From positions 3,361,501-3,425,500 of the forward strand of contig NW_027464588.1 of the NCBI RefSeq assembly GCF_043290135.1: a DNA stretch of 64,000 bases, in the 5' to 3' direction. The notes under the pieces were generated by a model that was not told the DNA's origin, ran no database searches, and was given only the letters and a program-made list of their open reading frames with translations. Source of the DNA: Rhipicephalus microplus (Eukaryota; Arthropoda; Arachnida; Ixodida; Ixodidae). This document shows, piece after piece, positions 11,201 through 23,203 of the stretch; position 1 is the stretch's first letter, and every line of letters begins with the position of its first letter. Both the position numbers and the translations under genes were made by a program.

Positions 11201-12110
11201 TGATTTGATCGGCTAAACAAGCATTGTGCAACATCAGCTAGTTTCAACAGGTTAAATTCACCCAAGGCTCAGCCAAACCACAGTCCGAAAGAGTCCGAAG
11301 GGACTCTTTCGTTCTGAACAATGAGGGCGCGTGATACTCGTGTGCCCGTCGCTGTTCCGAAGCTCACGCGCTCACGTTCGTCTGCCCCCGCACACACCTT
11401 CGTTGTCATCGGTTGTTTTTTCCGCTGTCGGTTTTACTTCCAGTTTCGATTTTGGTTGTGGGGAGCACTCTTACCACACTATTATTCAAGTTTCCACAGC
11501 ACATGTTCGTACTCGCACACACAATAGTTGACCCCTTTCGACTTTAGGAAAAGTTGTAATTTGCTGTTCATGATTTGGGATTGTATAAAAGAAAGCTCTA
11601 GCCAGCCCATATTCTTCGATGAATTTCTTTTTTATGAGTAGTGTGTCCTGTCAATATTGGACTTTAGTTCATATATTGTAAGGATTCTAATGTGCCGTTG
11701 CCCGTTGCAAATTCTCGCTCTCTCGTTTGGTCTCCTAACATTTTATCCTCCTCTTTTACCTATATAAGCCCTACTTGAACACTTTCGTGGTTTAGACACG
11801 CAGTTCATGGTAGTCTATCGGCATCACTGCTGAAAAGCTAAACGTTATTTGCAAAGCATAAGTACCTAGATATTCCTTTTCGAAATGTATTCGTGTTTCT
11901 TATGAACATAGTGGGTCAAGTACTTCTGACAAGTTTGCTGTAAATATTGCTGAGATTTTGTCTGCTTGCCAGATCCAATTCAAAAATAAAATGTTCTGTT
12001 GTGCTGAATGACATCAACGCCTTGCTGTCTAAAGGTAAGAAGACATCCATACAACGACTATGAAATGCTCCGGATAATCGGCACGAGCGCATTTCTAGGC
12101 TGAAACCTTG
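11201..12110. other. Intergenic stretch without a recognisable gene
   Basis: No frame here has protein-like composition or conserved motifs. A TATA-like TATATAAGCC occurs near 11,760, which by its setting could be an old LTR promoter, but no paired LTR or coding sequence is visible. Confidence 0.4.
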
Positions 12111-12112
12111 TC

Positions 12113-12640
12113 GTGCTTTACGCCTTCCGTTCCGACAAAGGAGAGACCAGGAAACCCTACTACATAGACTGCGGCTGGGTGTTGCAAGCACACGACGATA
12201 CCTATGGAAAATTGGACAGGAGCAAAATCCTAACTGGAATTTGTGTCACACGCGAGAGACTATTATCACATCTTGGGCGTGTGCCCTCTGTATGCAGTCG
12301 AAAGGCTATCTCTTAAGCACCTCACAGATAACATAGAGAGGCAACCCTTTACAGAAAAGAAACTTTTGGGTTTTTGGGAAGGCTTGTATCACGTCCAATG
12401 CAGATTAAAGGGACTGCCGCATTTCTAAGCAAGGCAGCTTTAGATTTCCGTCTTTAGAGCTTCTGCTAATATAAAAACTTTTGTGCGTGTCCTACACCGA
12501 ACGAGACACTGCGTGCGGTGACGCATTGTGCTATATCACAATCACCCCTCATCAAGCCCCCCTCTTTCTCTTTCTTTCTCTTTTCCCCTTACCACCGTAA
12601 GAAGTACCAGGCTAGAAACCTGCTTTCCAGGCCGACTCTT
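12113..12640 (+). mobile_element. Extreme 3' end of an RNase H-type non-LTR element with 3' UTR
   Basis: The terminal Cys/His domain is readable across two frames: LLHRLRLGV-like sequence near 12,160-12,200, then a C-x2-H variant, ARDYYHILGVCPLYAVERLS, and HVQCRLKGLPHF ending at 12,428. It resembles the tails at 22,853-23,203 and 30,889-31,368. The 3' UTR ends in a pyrimidine-rich stretch (CCTTACCACCG...GGCTAGAAACCTGC) like the other copies. A 164-bp TTC tract begins exactly where the element should end. Confidence 0.65.
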
Positions 12641-12800
12641 CTTCTTCTTCTTCTTCTTCTTCTTCTTCTTCTTCTTCTTCTTCTTCTTCTTCTTCTTCTT
12701 CTTCTTCTTCTTCTTCTTCTTCTTCTTCTTCTTCTTCTTCTTCTTCTTCTTCTTCTTCTTCTTCTTCTTCTTCTTCTTCTTCTTCTTCTTCTTCTTCTTC
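12637..12800. repeat. (TTC)n / (GAA)n microsatellite
   Basis: An uninterrupted trinucleotide tract of about 54 units. It starts at the 3' end of a non-LTR element, whose own pyrimidine-rich tail probably seeded it. Long poly-Leu, poly-Phe or poly-Glu frames across it are artefacts of the repeat. Confidence 0.97.
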
Positions 12801-12829
12801 CGCTCTGCTGTGGACTCTATAAATACTAG

Positions 12830-12947
12830 CTAGGGTATTCATGTACGCATTATGCACTAGCTGCTTTAAGAGTGCTGGCATCTCTACCGAGTCGAATGCC
12901 TTTTTGAAGTCTCTGCAGGCCAAGTAACTGGGTGGGTTTTTTAGCAA
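12830..12947 (-). mobile_element. Short RTE-like reverse transcriptase fragment
   Basis: About 39 codons on the minus strand read YLACRDFKKAFDSVEMPALL and then NTLASIYR. This is the 'F-D-S-V-E' RT block found at the equivalent position in the RTE-like copies in this window. Everything before and after is missing. It directly abuts the GAA tract, so it is either a separate tiny fragment or a piece captured when the tract formed. Confidence 0.65.
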
Positions 12948-15260
12948 ATTTTTTGTTTTGACAGCACACGGCTATGGTCCACAGTGGTACATCTGTTGAT
13001 CTGTGTATAAGCCTTTAAATTTTTAATGTCTCATTTTTTGTATTTGTATAGAATTCGTGTTTTTACGATCCGGTGGTACATTTGATATGCCAGTGCATGA
13101 GGCATTGGGCAGATTGTGTCACAAGCCTGCTAAACACGAGATCTCCTTCATCTTCGATTAAGTCAACAATTTCATTGCATGGATTTTTGTGGGTCTTGCT
13201 TTGTAAGACTCGATTCCATTGCTGCGGTAGCTGAGGATGTAGCTGCGTCGAATTTAGCTCACAACAATTCAGGCTTACGTTGGTTCGTTGGCACTTTGTT
13301 TCCTGAGAGAAAGTGAGGAACTGTGCCAGGGCGGCTTTCGGCGTTGTCGTTGGACCAGCGCGAAGTTCAAGCTACGTGTTTATTTGCCGTGAGCACTCTT
13401 CCTCGTGATAAATCTACTGTTTAGTGATGACAGTGATGTAGACAAATGGTCACAGCTTGATAGGGCACCTTGCGTCAACGACGGGTAAGCTGTCAACCTC
13501 TGACTAATCTCCAGATGAACGCCCTTTTGCACCATAAATTTCGCGGCGGTAATAGTAACACCACTCCGTGTTAATGTACCACACTTCGAAAACGTTATCG
13601 CTGCGCAAGTTGCTTAGTTTGCACAGCAACTTTATGAGAACATTTTAAAGGTTAAAACAGATCTTGACAATAAATGTAACATTTTCATTGTTTACCGTAC
13701 ATTCAGTGTACGCGTTGTTGCAATATTTCTTGTGGTGCTACGTGTACTCACGTTGTCCATTTATTTTGCGTGCAATTTAAACACTCTGCTGGTTATAGCA
13801 TCACGTGTCACTTTTCTGCTGAGCCAGATCTGCAGTGGGAGCATTTCAACAAGGTGAAATTGGCTGCGCTGAGACTGTGTTGCAGACGAGTCAACTGCTT
13901 AGGGCCGCACGAAACATTAGGGTGATACGTCACATTTGGTCTACTTAGAAAATGGTTATGTTATTTGAATTAATAAACCACCGAAAAAAATAAAGATGAG
14001 CGTCAGTGGGGGGGGGGGGTGGGCGGAGGGATGTTTTCTACTTTTGTTCATAATAAGCTCTCCATGGATTTGCCAGCAGTCATACCTCTGAATTTCGACA
14101 TGCTGATAATAAAATAAAGAGACGCAATCACTACATATCTTAATAGTGTGCTATATTGCAAAAATATCACTCTTTATGTTTTTTCATCATTTTATTTTAG
14201 CACAGTATGTACTAGTTTGTAGACTAAGCAAGATCTCCGGGAATAAACAATGAGGAGCAATCGTTGGTTTGCGAATTGAGTCAAATGATTACTCCGTAGT
14301 ACACTTTTAGCGCACATAAGAAACCAAGACAATTTGTGCATTGAAGATCTACCAAAATACAGAAAAAATTAGCTATTAATAACAAAGATTATAAAAGGAA
14401 GCAGCAATTTTGTTATTTTGTTCAAGAGGTAATGCTATGAAATCAGAAAACACGGAAGTTGAGAGAGGACACAAACTTAAAGAGATGAAAACTGCGAGAA
14501 TACCGTTTGTCGCTAGAGCCATCGTCTCAACATGCAGACTTCTTCAAGGCTTCTACTGTCAACCTTATCTGAATTGCGTAAGGCAGATTTATCAAGATGA
14601 TAGAAAGACACATACAATGGCGCTAACAATCAGCAAATAACACAAAAACTTCAAATATGTCGTATCAAAAAGTCGAAAAGTCATCCCTTGCCTCCCTTAG
14701 TGCCTTTTATATATTCTTTACACCCTCTCACTCGACAAAAACAAAGCAGGGGAGGCCACATGTGAAAACGGGGAGATGAAAACGAGGAGTCGGCATGCTG
14801 AATTGGGTGAGTTAAAAGCCGATTATCCGTGATGGGTTGCGCCAGGGTAAAAGGGGCAATCAATCCAATCAAAGGTGTGAGGCGAGCAGACCGTAGCGCG
14901 GACGCAGCCCTCGGTCAGCATCTGTGTGCAACGTTGCTTCAAAGGTGCAAACATGATAATCATGAAACAGAAAAAAATGAGGGGCACGAGGGAGCGAGGG
15001 TTTTACAGGTAATAGTAGAAATGGGGAAGACGTTTTGCTTAATTATCCTTGCCTCAAGGAAGCACCAGCTGACAATGGCGGTGATTAGCCTTAGAAATTC
15101 CTTGAAGAATGGCTTATTTTTTATTGGTCTTCGTAGTGTATGTGTCATATAAAATTGGTTTAAGAGCCGCCTTTAAAAGATTTATACTTGTTGACTGGAA
15201 TGTATTAAAGTTTGTTAATAAGGTGTGGAAATTTGTTTTTTGCCAAAAGATTGACTACAG
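12948..15260. other. Non-coding AT-rich stretch
   Basis: No confident gene. A minus-strand open stretch of about 70 codons around 13,270-13,070 (contains EIVDLIEDEGDLVFSRLVTQ) has protein-like composition but no recognisable motif and no Met start. A run of 11-13 G lies near 14,008. Frames at 14,410-14,640 and 14,829-15,152 show nothing recognisable. Confidence 0.4.
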
Positions 15261-15280
15261 TATTTAAGGTTTAGCATTGT

Positions 15281-15630
15281 AGAAGAAGTACCCTGCCTCT
15301 ATAAAACGCTGCGCCATTGCTTCCAATAATTTATTTGCAATGTCTGCTTGATGCCCATTTAATGGAACGTTAACAGGCAGTCCTATTTGTGACATTATAT
15401 AATTCAATCATGTTGATAATGTTTTATCTAGTGCAGGTAATGCTTAAGATTATGAAAGAAGTTTCCTGCCACCATAAAATGCCGCACCACTACTTTCAGT
15501 AAATTATTTGCCATGCCTGCGTGTTGCCCATTTATACAAATAAAGGCTGTCCTGTTTGTGACAATATGTATATTTAATCATGTTGATAATGCTTGTACTA
15601 ATGCAGGTAAAACTAGATTTTATACTATGA
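15281..15630 (+). repeat. Two-unit diverged tandem repeat, period about 173 bp
   Basis: Unit 1 starts near 15,281 (AGAAGAAGTACCCTGCC) and unit 2 near 15,455 (GAAAGAAGTTTCCTGCC). Both then run in parallel through AAAATGCCGC or AAACGCTGCG, TTATTTGC, TGTGACA, CAATCATGTTGATAATG or TAATCATGTTGATAATG, and GTGCAGGTAA or ATGCAGGTAA. The order of shared blocks is conserved and spacing differs by small indels, so this is an old duplication or a short piece of satellite. Confidence 0.75.
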
Positions 15631-15682
15631 AATAAATCACTTGTGGTTCTTATAGGTCTTAACTAATCTTGATTTATTAATG

Positions 15683-15912
15683 GATACTTGGGGTTTAACC
15701 TCCCGATACCAATATATGAATATGAGAGACGCCGTAGTGGAGGGCTCCGGAAATTTTGACCTCCTGGGGTGCTTTAACATGCACCCAAGTCTGAGCACAC
15801 GGGCCTACAGCATTGCCGCCTCCATCGGATATGCAGCCACGGCAGCCGCGCTTCGATCCCACGACCTGCGGGTCAGCAGCCGAGTACTTTAGCCACTAGA
15901 CTACCACGGTGA
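15683..15912 (-). mobile_element. Full-length tRNA-derived SINE (tick Ruka-like)
   Basis: Read on the minus strand it begins with a tRNA-like head. The A-box region is TAGTCTAGTGGCTAAAG, followed by CTCGGCTGCTGACCCGCAGG and a B-box-like GGGATCGAAGC. The body contains GGTGCATGTTAAAGCACCCC and GAGCCCTCCACTACGGCG, and it ends GGTTAAACCCCAAGTATC. As I remember it, this is the architecture of the Ruka SINE of ixodid ticks. Elements like this are transcribed by RNA polymerase III and mobilised by a partner LINE. It overlaps the 3' end of the frame at 15,960-16,648, so it may have truncated it. Confidence 0.8.
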
Positions 15913-15959
15913 GGCTTCTAAGGTAATCTTGAAGGTGTTTGCATGTCTTATACCTTTGA

Positions 15960-16648
15960 TGACAATTAGGTGTTATGTAAACGAAAAAAAAACGCGGTGC
16001 TAACCATATCCCGTGCTTTGCGCGCCAGCGTCGGGATCTGTATATCATGTAAGCTGACAAGTTTGGTATAAGCGCTTGGAGTTTTCGGCACTCTAGATCG
16101 CTCGACAACAGTGTCAACAAAAGCATGCGCTCTTGATACGAAGAACACGCTTCATAGGCTTGCTTGAAGTTCTTAAACCACTGAGCACAGACACTGCATT
16201 TTAGATCTGATGATTGAAAGTGGTGGTTACACACGTTACGGTGGCATTTCACGGTTACTGTAGAATTGCTGCTAAGTTGTCTTGGCTCTGCATGAACTGT
16301 GCTATTTTGCGCATGCAGCTTCTCCAGTGGCATATGTGACAATGCTTCAGGCGTGTTCACGCACCCCTCTTGACTTCTGCCTTTTTCTTCTTCGGGCAAA
16401 AACTCATCAGCTGTTTCAGCTGAGAAGCCATTAGACGAAGACAGCATATCTGTGAGGCGCCTGAAGCAGTTCTGGCGGACGTGGTCGTTGTTATATGCAT
16501 GGCGGGCAGCTTTCGGCAAAAGCTTCTGGAGGGAAAAGAGGCCGATGTCTTCGACCTTGCGGAAGTTTATTTGATAAGGTATTTTCTTTTTATGCGACAT
16601 GAGGTAATCTGAACAAAAAACTCTATCCCGGCTGAAGTGGCCAGCCAT
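15960..16648 (-). CDS. Unrecognised protein with Cys/His cluster and helix-turn-helix-like region, 3' truncated
   Basis: ATG at 16,648 opens about 230 codons (MAGHFSRDRVFCSDYL...). The N-terminus includes KVEDIGLFSLQKLLPKAARH and a Ser/Glu-rich linker. A metal-binding-like cluster follows (CHRNVCNHHF, then CSVCAQWF: C-x4-C, H-H, C-x2-C). The last part, SYQERMLLLTLLSSDLECRK followed by an R-S-R-R-W-R run, looks like a DNA-binding helical region. The family is unknown to me. The style resembles regulatory or transposase-associated proteins of DNA transposons. The last 15-20 codons read through a poly-A slip and into a SINE, so the natural C-terminus is lost or the gene continues by splicing. 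No other exons were recognised. Confidence 0.45.
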
Positions 16649-16649
16649 T

Positions 16650-18055
16650 GCCTCGCTCCTTGAGGTTCAAATTACTGGCAATGCAACTATGCGTGAAACC
16701 AGCAGCGCGAAAGTGATCTATCTGTCGCCTGTTCCTACGTCTCTCACCTTTAACGAGAGCAGACGTAAAACAGCGTGCGTAAAACAAGTTTTACATCCGC
16801 AGTGCGAATGTAAAACTGAAGTATAGTACGTTAAAATGAATTTCACAACCTTTTTATCGATAAAATTACGGGAGGTGTAATCTTTGTCCCTACTTTGAAC
16901 CATAAGATCTAAAGCATTGCCTCCGAGATGCGGCGCACAGCAATTTATCTGTAGAGCAGACGACGGATGACAACTTGCCCTGAAGCGTCTTCTTCAGTCT
17001 AATGCGGCAGTCTTCGTGCCCCAAATGATAAAAATTTGTTATGAATCGTTTATTAACTTATTAAACATTCAATTCTCTTACCCAACGTGTTGCAAACACA
17101 TGGCCGTCACAGCAGCTCCATCTGTGTGTCAGTAATGGAGAGACACCACATATTGGAAGTCTCATTGCTCTACGTATAAGAGTAAATTCAGATACTGTAG
17201 AATATCGTGTTCAAAATAGTTACTCCTATCTGCGAAAACAGCCTTTCTTCACCAGATGCAGTCACGTTTACTCGTGTTTGAAGCTCATTGCCGCTTTTTC
17301 GTTCCGATTTCTAGATCTCTCAACTTATCAGCGCATTCTCGAGAAGCTCTAATTTGTACCACGAATATTGTCACTAAAAACAAAATAATGCAACATGTTT
17401 TTCTACATTACTGTATGATGGCCTTCGGTTGTCTATTTACGAGATTTTAGGAAAATTCGACGATGGGGTTTTATTATTATTCAAATTTTAGTGGAGTACA
17501 CTTTTGCCATTATGAGAACTTTGAGGCTATATATAAAAATTTGCATTTGTCCTACGGCAGCAATAATTTAAGTACCTAATGAACACACTATATCCTTGAA
17601 ACGTGTCAAGTTTGAAAATGCCGCTTGCATTACTTTCGGAGAAAAAAATGGGGAACACGTAACTTATTTTAAACTGTCGCAAAATTAGACCTTTTTAAAA
17701 GCTATTTTCTCAAGGTCTACAAACTTGAAACCATATGAATTCATTCTTCATTAGACATGGATTTCAGGTAAAAATATCTTCCTTGAAACAAAAATATTTG
17801 TCTTTTTATAGCATCTGCAATTTTCGAAAATGACAGCTGACGAAATTGGTGCCTCGTGTTGGTGAAGTTTGATATTTTTTTATCGTAAGTTATGCCGTTA
17901 ATCATAAAACGAAGTTGACTTTCGGGCTACCAGGTGAGAGGTGCATGAAATATAAAATACTCAATGAAATCTAAAACATCAGCTTTTGGAACCGTGTCGA
18001 TCTCTCGTGGAATCTACCGATAATCATTGGACCGAAGTTATATACGGCATCATTT
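16650..18055. other. AT-rich non-coding stretch
   Basis: No frame with protein-like composition or a known motif. Nothing else recognised before the non-LTR 5' region begins near 18,060. Confidence 0.5.
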
Positions 18056-18205
18056 ATCTTCACCTCGTAACGTTCTGCTGATTTTAAAGTTACATATGGA
18101 AGAAAGAAGAAGAAGTGTCTCTTTAGAAGAACGATTGTTTCTGCGCTCTGTTTTATTTTAGTGAAATCATCGGTCTTTTGAGGTGCCTCGCCTCCCCGTC
18201 TTGCG

Positions 18206-19539
18206 GTGATGGCCATGGAGCATGCCAGAGGCCCTCCTGGTCACAGGTCCTCACACCCCTCAACCACAAGGAGCGCGCTGGCTCTCCCAGTGACACTTAG
18301 GACACATCTCTATTCTATATCGGAAGACGACACATCCGATGGCAGCTTTACACCTGTCCGGGGTAAGAGGGCGAAGAGAAGGACGGCGAATACAGCAGCA
18401 TCAGCTCCTGCAAGCACAGCGACTGTGCAGTCAAGGCTTGCGCGCTGGCCGCACGTCATCATCTTCATGCCCGAAGATCCATCAAGCAACCTATGGCTTC
18501 TGAACAGGCAAGCCCTTTCCGTTGCTCTCGAATGTGCGGTGCCACATCAAATTAAGGACGTACGAGTAAACCCAAGGAAGAACATTCTCGCCGTAGATGT
18601 GCATGATGTGAGTGCGCTAGGACAGCTGCAGCAAATTACTGAGCTAGGTGGCATTAAAATGCGGCCCTTGATCCTGATGAATGACAAATCAATTGTCGGT
18701 GTAATTTATGACATCGACATTGCCATTCCTAATGCTGACTTGTCTACCCTCATCAAGCCTGCAAACGAGCGAAGTGGATTACGCAAGTGCGGCGCCTTGG
18801 AAATACGCGCTGCGTAAAAGTGTTTTTCAAGGAAGATTGCATACCGTCCCACGTTAAAGTTGGGCTTTTTCGACATCCGGTTCGACCATTCATCCAAAAG
18901 CCACTTCAATGTCATCAGTGCTTCAGGCTAGGACACGTCAAGGGCGTATGCCCGAACTTACGACTGTGTCCCCGCTGCGCTGAACCTCATGCTGAAGACG
19001 CCTGTCGGGCGACTACTTTGAAGTGCGCCAACTGTAGTGGTCCTCATGCTGCCTCGTTGAAAGACTGTCCTCGAATCCAAAAGGAGCGCGTGGTTCTCAG
19101 ACAAATGGCCCGAAACAACTCGACACACAGGGAGGCAGCCGAAGTAGTCCGGCGTCGGCGCCAACGTCGGCATCATCGAAAGTCTTCAAAGAAGGCACAT
19201 TCCCGAGACGCTCCTTCCCACTCTTTAGCGGTTCCATCCAGTAGCGCCGCGAAAGGGCCCACCACTTCTACGAAAGAAACAAAGAAGCCTCCTTCTCTGG
19301 AGGAATGGCCTACGCTCCCGACGCGCTCTTCTGCCAAGGAACCTCTGCAGGTTGTGGCCACACAGGAGCCGTCTCCAACCATGAAAGATTTGCCTAAAAC
19401 TGATCGTCAAGTGATCTCGGTGCTGCGTTCTCTTATAGAAGCCATCCGAGCGATATTAGTCGACTTGAAGACACCATCTGCTCGAAGCGCACTTGAACTA
19501 TTGGACGCCCTAAGCCCAGTGCTTGAATCTCTCAACTAG
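18206..19539 (+). pseudogene. Non-LTR ORF1 (gag-like), one frameshift
   Basis: The first frame (18,206-18,817) is a Ser/Thr/Arg-rich N-terminus followed by a folded part containing WPHVIIFMPEDPSSNLWLLN and NPRKNILAVDVHDVSALGQL. The second frame (from 18,787) continues with KVFFKEDCIPSHVKVGLF and three knuckles: CHQCFRLGHVKGVC (CX2CX4HX4C), CPRCAEPHAEDAC and CANCSGPHAASLKDC. A basic linker and a hydrophobic C-terminus (LLDALSPVLESLN) follow. The single frame change near 18,790-18,815 is the main lesion. The product would bind element RNA. It overlaps the start of ORF2 by 17 bp. Confidence 0.8.
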
Positions 19540-22500
19540 GAAGATGGCTACTCACACTTCAACTTTTTGTAAAGAAGTCAAGGCTGCATCCGTCATCCAA
19601 TGGAACGCCAGAGGACTAAAATCACGCCTTTCAGATTTTCGTCAGTTTGTGTTTACCAACGTGTTTCCAATCATTGTCATTTGTGAACCCAGTTTGTCGA
19701 AACCAATAAGACAATCGGGGTACGAAGCTGTCGTGTCTTTAACGAACGGTGCGTGCAGCAAAATCATCGTCTTTGTTCGTCATGAACTGACGTATGTTGT
19801 GCAACCAATTGCACCTCACGATGACAATCAGTATGTCTGCATCACTGTGAAAAAGAACAAACTCATGTTTACTCTCATAGGCGTTTGTATATCGCCGTCG
19901 AATAATCTCGATTCCAGGAGATTAGCGGATATTTTGAGAGTGTGTCCTGCACCACTGGTCCTCATAGGTGATTTCAATGCGCACAATCACGCATGGGGAA
20001 GTACGCGGACAAATTCAAGGGGACGCAGGTTAGCAAACATCGCCTACAACTATGGCCTTACTCTCCTGAACGACGGCAGCTCCACTTTTCTTCGAGGGGT
20101 GACGTACGGCAGCTGTCTCGACCTTGCCTTTGTCTCCAACTCCCTCGCGAGATACGTCAAGTGGTTTTCAGATGTTGAGACACGAGGAAGCGATCACATT
20201 CCAATCTACCTCAACATCAAAGGCTTGTCTAGTTAGTTCACGGACGACCATTCGAGCAGTTCAATGTACCAACTTCAAATCTGACATGGAAGATGCTTGC
20301 AGCGATGGCCTACGATCTGGGTTAGAGGAAACAATGAAGAGCACAATGCAAAACGCCACTCGCACGGTGACAATATCTTCCACACGAAACGACTTTGATA
20401 CAGAGTTGGAGCGACTCCGAGCACTGCGACGCCGGGTGGAGCGACGGTATCGGCGTACAAAATCAATTGACGATCTTAGGGCAGCCAGGAGGACGCGAAA
20501 GAAGATTCGGCGTCACATGAATAGATTAGCGTCGGAACGATGGACAACGTTTTGCCAGTCACTAGACCCTCGCAAGCCACTCTCACACATTTGGAAAACT
20601 GTGCAAGGTCTGCGTCACCCTACGGAACAGCGCTATCCATTCAAAGCGCTCGCGCTATTTCAAAGGAGGCAAGACATCGATGTCGCAGAAGATTTCTGTG
20701 CGCAGATCGCCAACCAAGCCACTCGTCCAGATTCTCCAGTGAGAGGTAACGTCCCCCATTTCCGTGACTACCACACGGACCTGCTTTTTACAATGAAGGA
20801 GCTCGAGGCGGCACTAGCTCTCTGCAGGCGTTCAACTTCTCCGGGCCCAGATGGTATTCCGTACCGAGCCTTGTGCAACCTTGGGAAAGGTGCAAGGAGA
20901 GAACTGTTCAGCCTCTACAACATCTCGTGGCAAGATGGCAACGTTCCTGAAGACTGGAATGTAAGCCGCTTGTTACCCATCTTGAAGCAGGGCAAATCCC
21001 CACTCGAACTCACCTCATACCGCCCATTAGCACTGGCCAGCTGCATAGGGAAGATAATGGAACGGATGATACTAGGCCGCCTGGAGTGGTGTCTTGAATA
21101 CTACAAGATTTATTCGAATTCAATGGCTGGTTTCCGACGCGACCGCTCTTCTATTGACAATGTCGTTGATCTAGTTTCGTACGTTCAGCACGAAAGATCC
21201 CGTAAGCGACTATTTGCAGCTTTGTTTCTAGATGTGAAAGGTGCTCATGATAATATACTACATGAAGCCATTTTGGGCTCTCTTGCGGTGGTTGGCTTTG
21301 GTGGTCGAGAATTTCGAGTTACCTGGCTGCAAGATCATTCTTTCTGTTAACAGAAGATGACCCAACTACGCGACGCTACACTTCCAGGGGTGTTCCTCAA
21401 GGTGGAGTTTTTAGCCCGACGCTATTCAATCTTGCACTAATTGGCCTTGCTGAATGCTTGCCAAGCACCATTAAAATCTCAATATACGCAGACGACATCT
21501 GTGTCTGGACATCGGCAGTCACACGTCCTCAGATACGTTCCCGGCTTCAAAAAGCAGCAACTTTGATTGCCAACTACTTGTTCAAACAAGGTGTCAGCAT
21601 ATCACCAGAAAAATGCGCGCTGGTGGCTTTCACTCGCAAAGATATGACCCCTTATGTCATCTCAATCTGCGGGCGACCAATTTATTACGCCAAAACCAAC
21701 CGGTTTTTGGCCATCATTATTGATAGAGACCTCTGTTGGAGTCCGGATGTGACCTATATGAAGAAGCGCCTGACCGCTATTTCTCAACTGTTCATGTTAC
21801 TGGCAGGAAAGACGTGGGGGATGTCAGTAGACGCAATGATGGAGCTCTACAGGGCCCTGTTTCTCGGTTTCCTCAGATATAGCTTGCCCATGCTTAGCAA
21901 TACCTGCAAGACCAATGTTCGTGTTCTACAGGCAGTACAAGCCCAAGCGCTGAGAGTGAGCCTTGGTCTGCACAGATGTACGCCAACGGAAGCAACAATT
22001 GCAATTGCTGGTGAATATCCGATACAATCTCACATTGTTGAAGAAGTCATGAGAACGCACATCAGACGCTTCGCACGTGCTCCCTGCCATCACCTTGCAC
22101 TGTTGCCTTCAGAGAGGCGTCAAGCATCGTTCGCCAAAATGATTCTGAAATACAACGATAAACTTCCCTCGGGCTTCACTCCTGCATATAAACCATCCAT
22201 ACCACTTTGGTGTCTTATTCGACCCACAGTGCATTTTAGTGTACCAGGGATCCGGAGGAAATCTGAGCTTTCGTCGCCCGTGCTGAAACAACTGTCTCTT
22301 CTTCTTTTGCACGAGAAATATTCAGACAGCATACATGTATACACCGATGGTTCCACGAACCACCAGTGTTCGTCAGGGGCAGTAGTTATCCCAGCAAGAG
22401 GTGTTACCCTCAGCTTTAGGACTGACCACTCCACGGCATCTACAGCAGCGGAACTAGCTGCTTTGCGCGCTGCACTTTGTGTGGTCAATTGGGAACCACC

Positions 22501-23203
22501 GCAACAATGGTCGATTTTAAGCGCCTCAAGGGCTGCCCTACAATCTGTGCTCTCAGCACTGCGTCGCGGCCCGTACGAACAGTTTGTTTTCGAAATTTGA
22601 TGCCTTCTCCAAACTTCACTCGAGAAAGGGCATCATGTGACGATTCAATAGCTGCCAAGTCACTGCGGCATCATAGGGAACGAACATGCCGATGTTGCCG
22701 CGCGGGCAGCCCTCGAAGGAACACGAGAAGAAGCCATACCACTTCCGAGGACCGATGCTGCCAGTAATCTTCGACGATTTGCGCGCGAAATCACGTTTTC
22801 ACTATGGTGCTCACCAAGCATCGATACGAATCGTCAACACCACCTGTCCGCTTTGATGGCTCTCCGCATGCCCACTGGACACGACCGAAGAGAAGCCACC
22901 CTTCTTCATCGCTTATGGCTAGGAGTGGCATTTACAAAATCTTACTTCTTTGTCATAGGAATGGCCGACAACGCTCTCTGCGATGCCTGTCATTGCGAAG
23001 AGAGGTTACACCACATCCTGTGTAACTGTCCGTTGTATGGAATCCAGAGACGTTCACTAGCGTCCGCTTTTGCACGCATCGACAACAGCCATATGTCTGT
23101 TGACACTATTCTGTCAAATGCCCGAGAGAAGACATTGCAACAGAAGGTGACGAAAGCTCTGTTGAAATTCCTACGCGACACCGACTTGAACCAGCGACTG
23201 TAA
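19523..23203 (+). pseudogene. Non-LTR ORF2: endonuclease, RT, RNase H, zinc tail; frameshifted
   Basis: Endonuclease (19,523-20,236) keeps its motifs: IQWNARGLKSRLSD, VICEPSLS, LIGDFNAHNHAWGS and GSDHIPIYL. RT starts in another frame (SPGPDGIPYRALCN near 20,840; YRPLALASCIGKIMERM near 21,020). It shifts again near 21,345 and continues through GVPQGGVFSP and the active site IYADDICVW near 21,490, which is intact. RNase H near 22,330-22,560 has VYTDGSTNHQ and AAELAALRAAL. The terminal domain (22,853-23,203) carries CDACHCEERLHHILCNC and ends FLRDTDLNQRL. Three frame changes inactivate it although the catalytic residues survive. Confidence 0.85.

Noticed and set aside
12518..12947. Long poly-Leu, poly-Phe and poly-Glu open frames
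   Set aside because: They are translations of the (TTC)n tract. Only the short RTE-like piece at 12,830-12,947 has real protein character.
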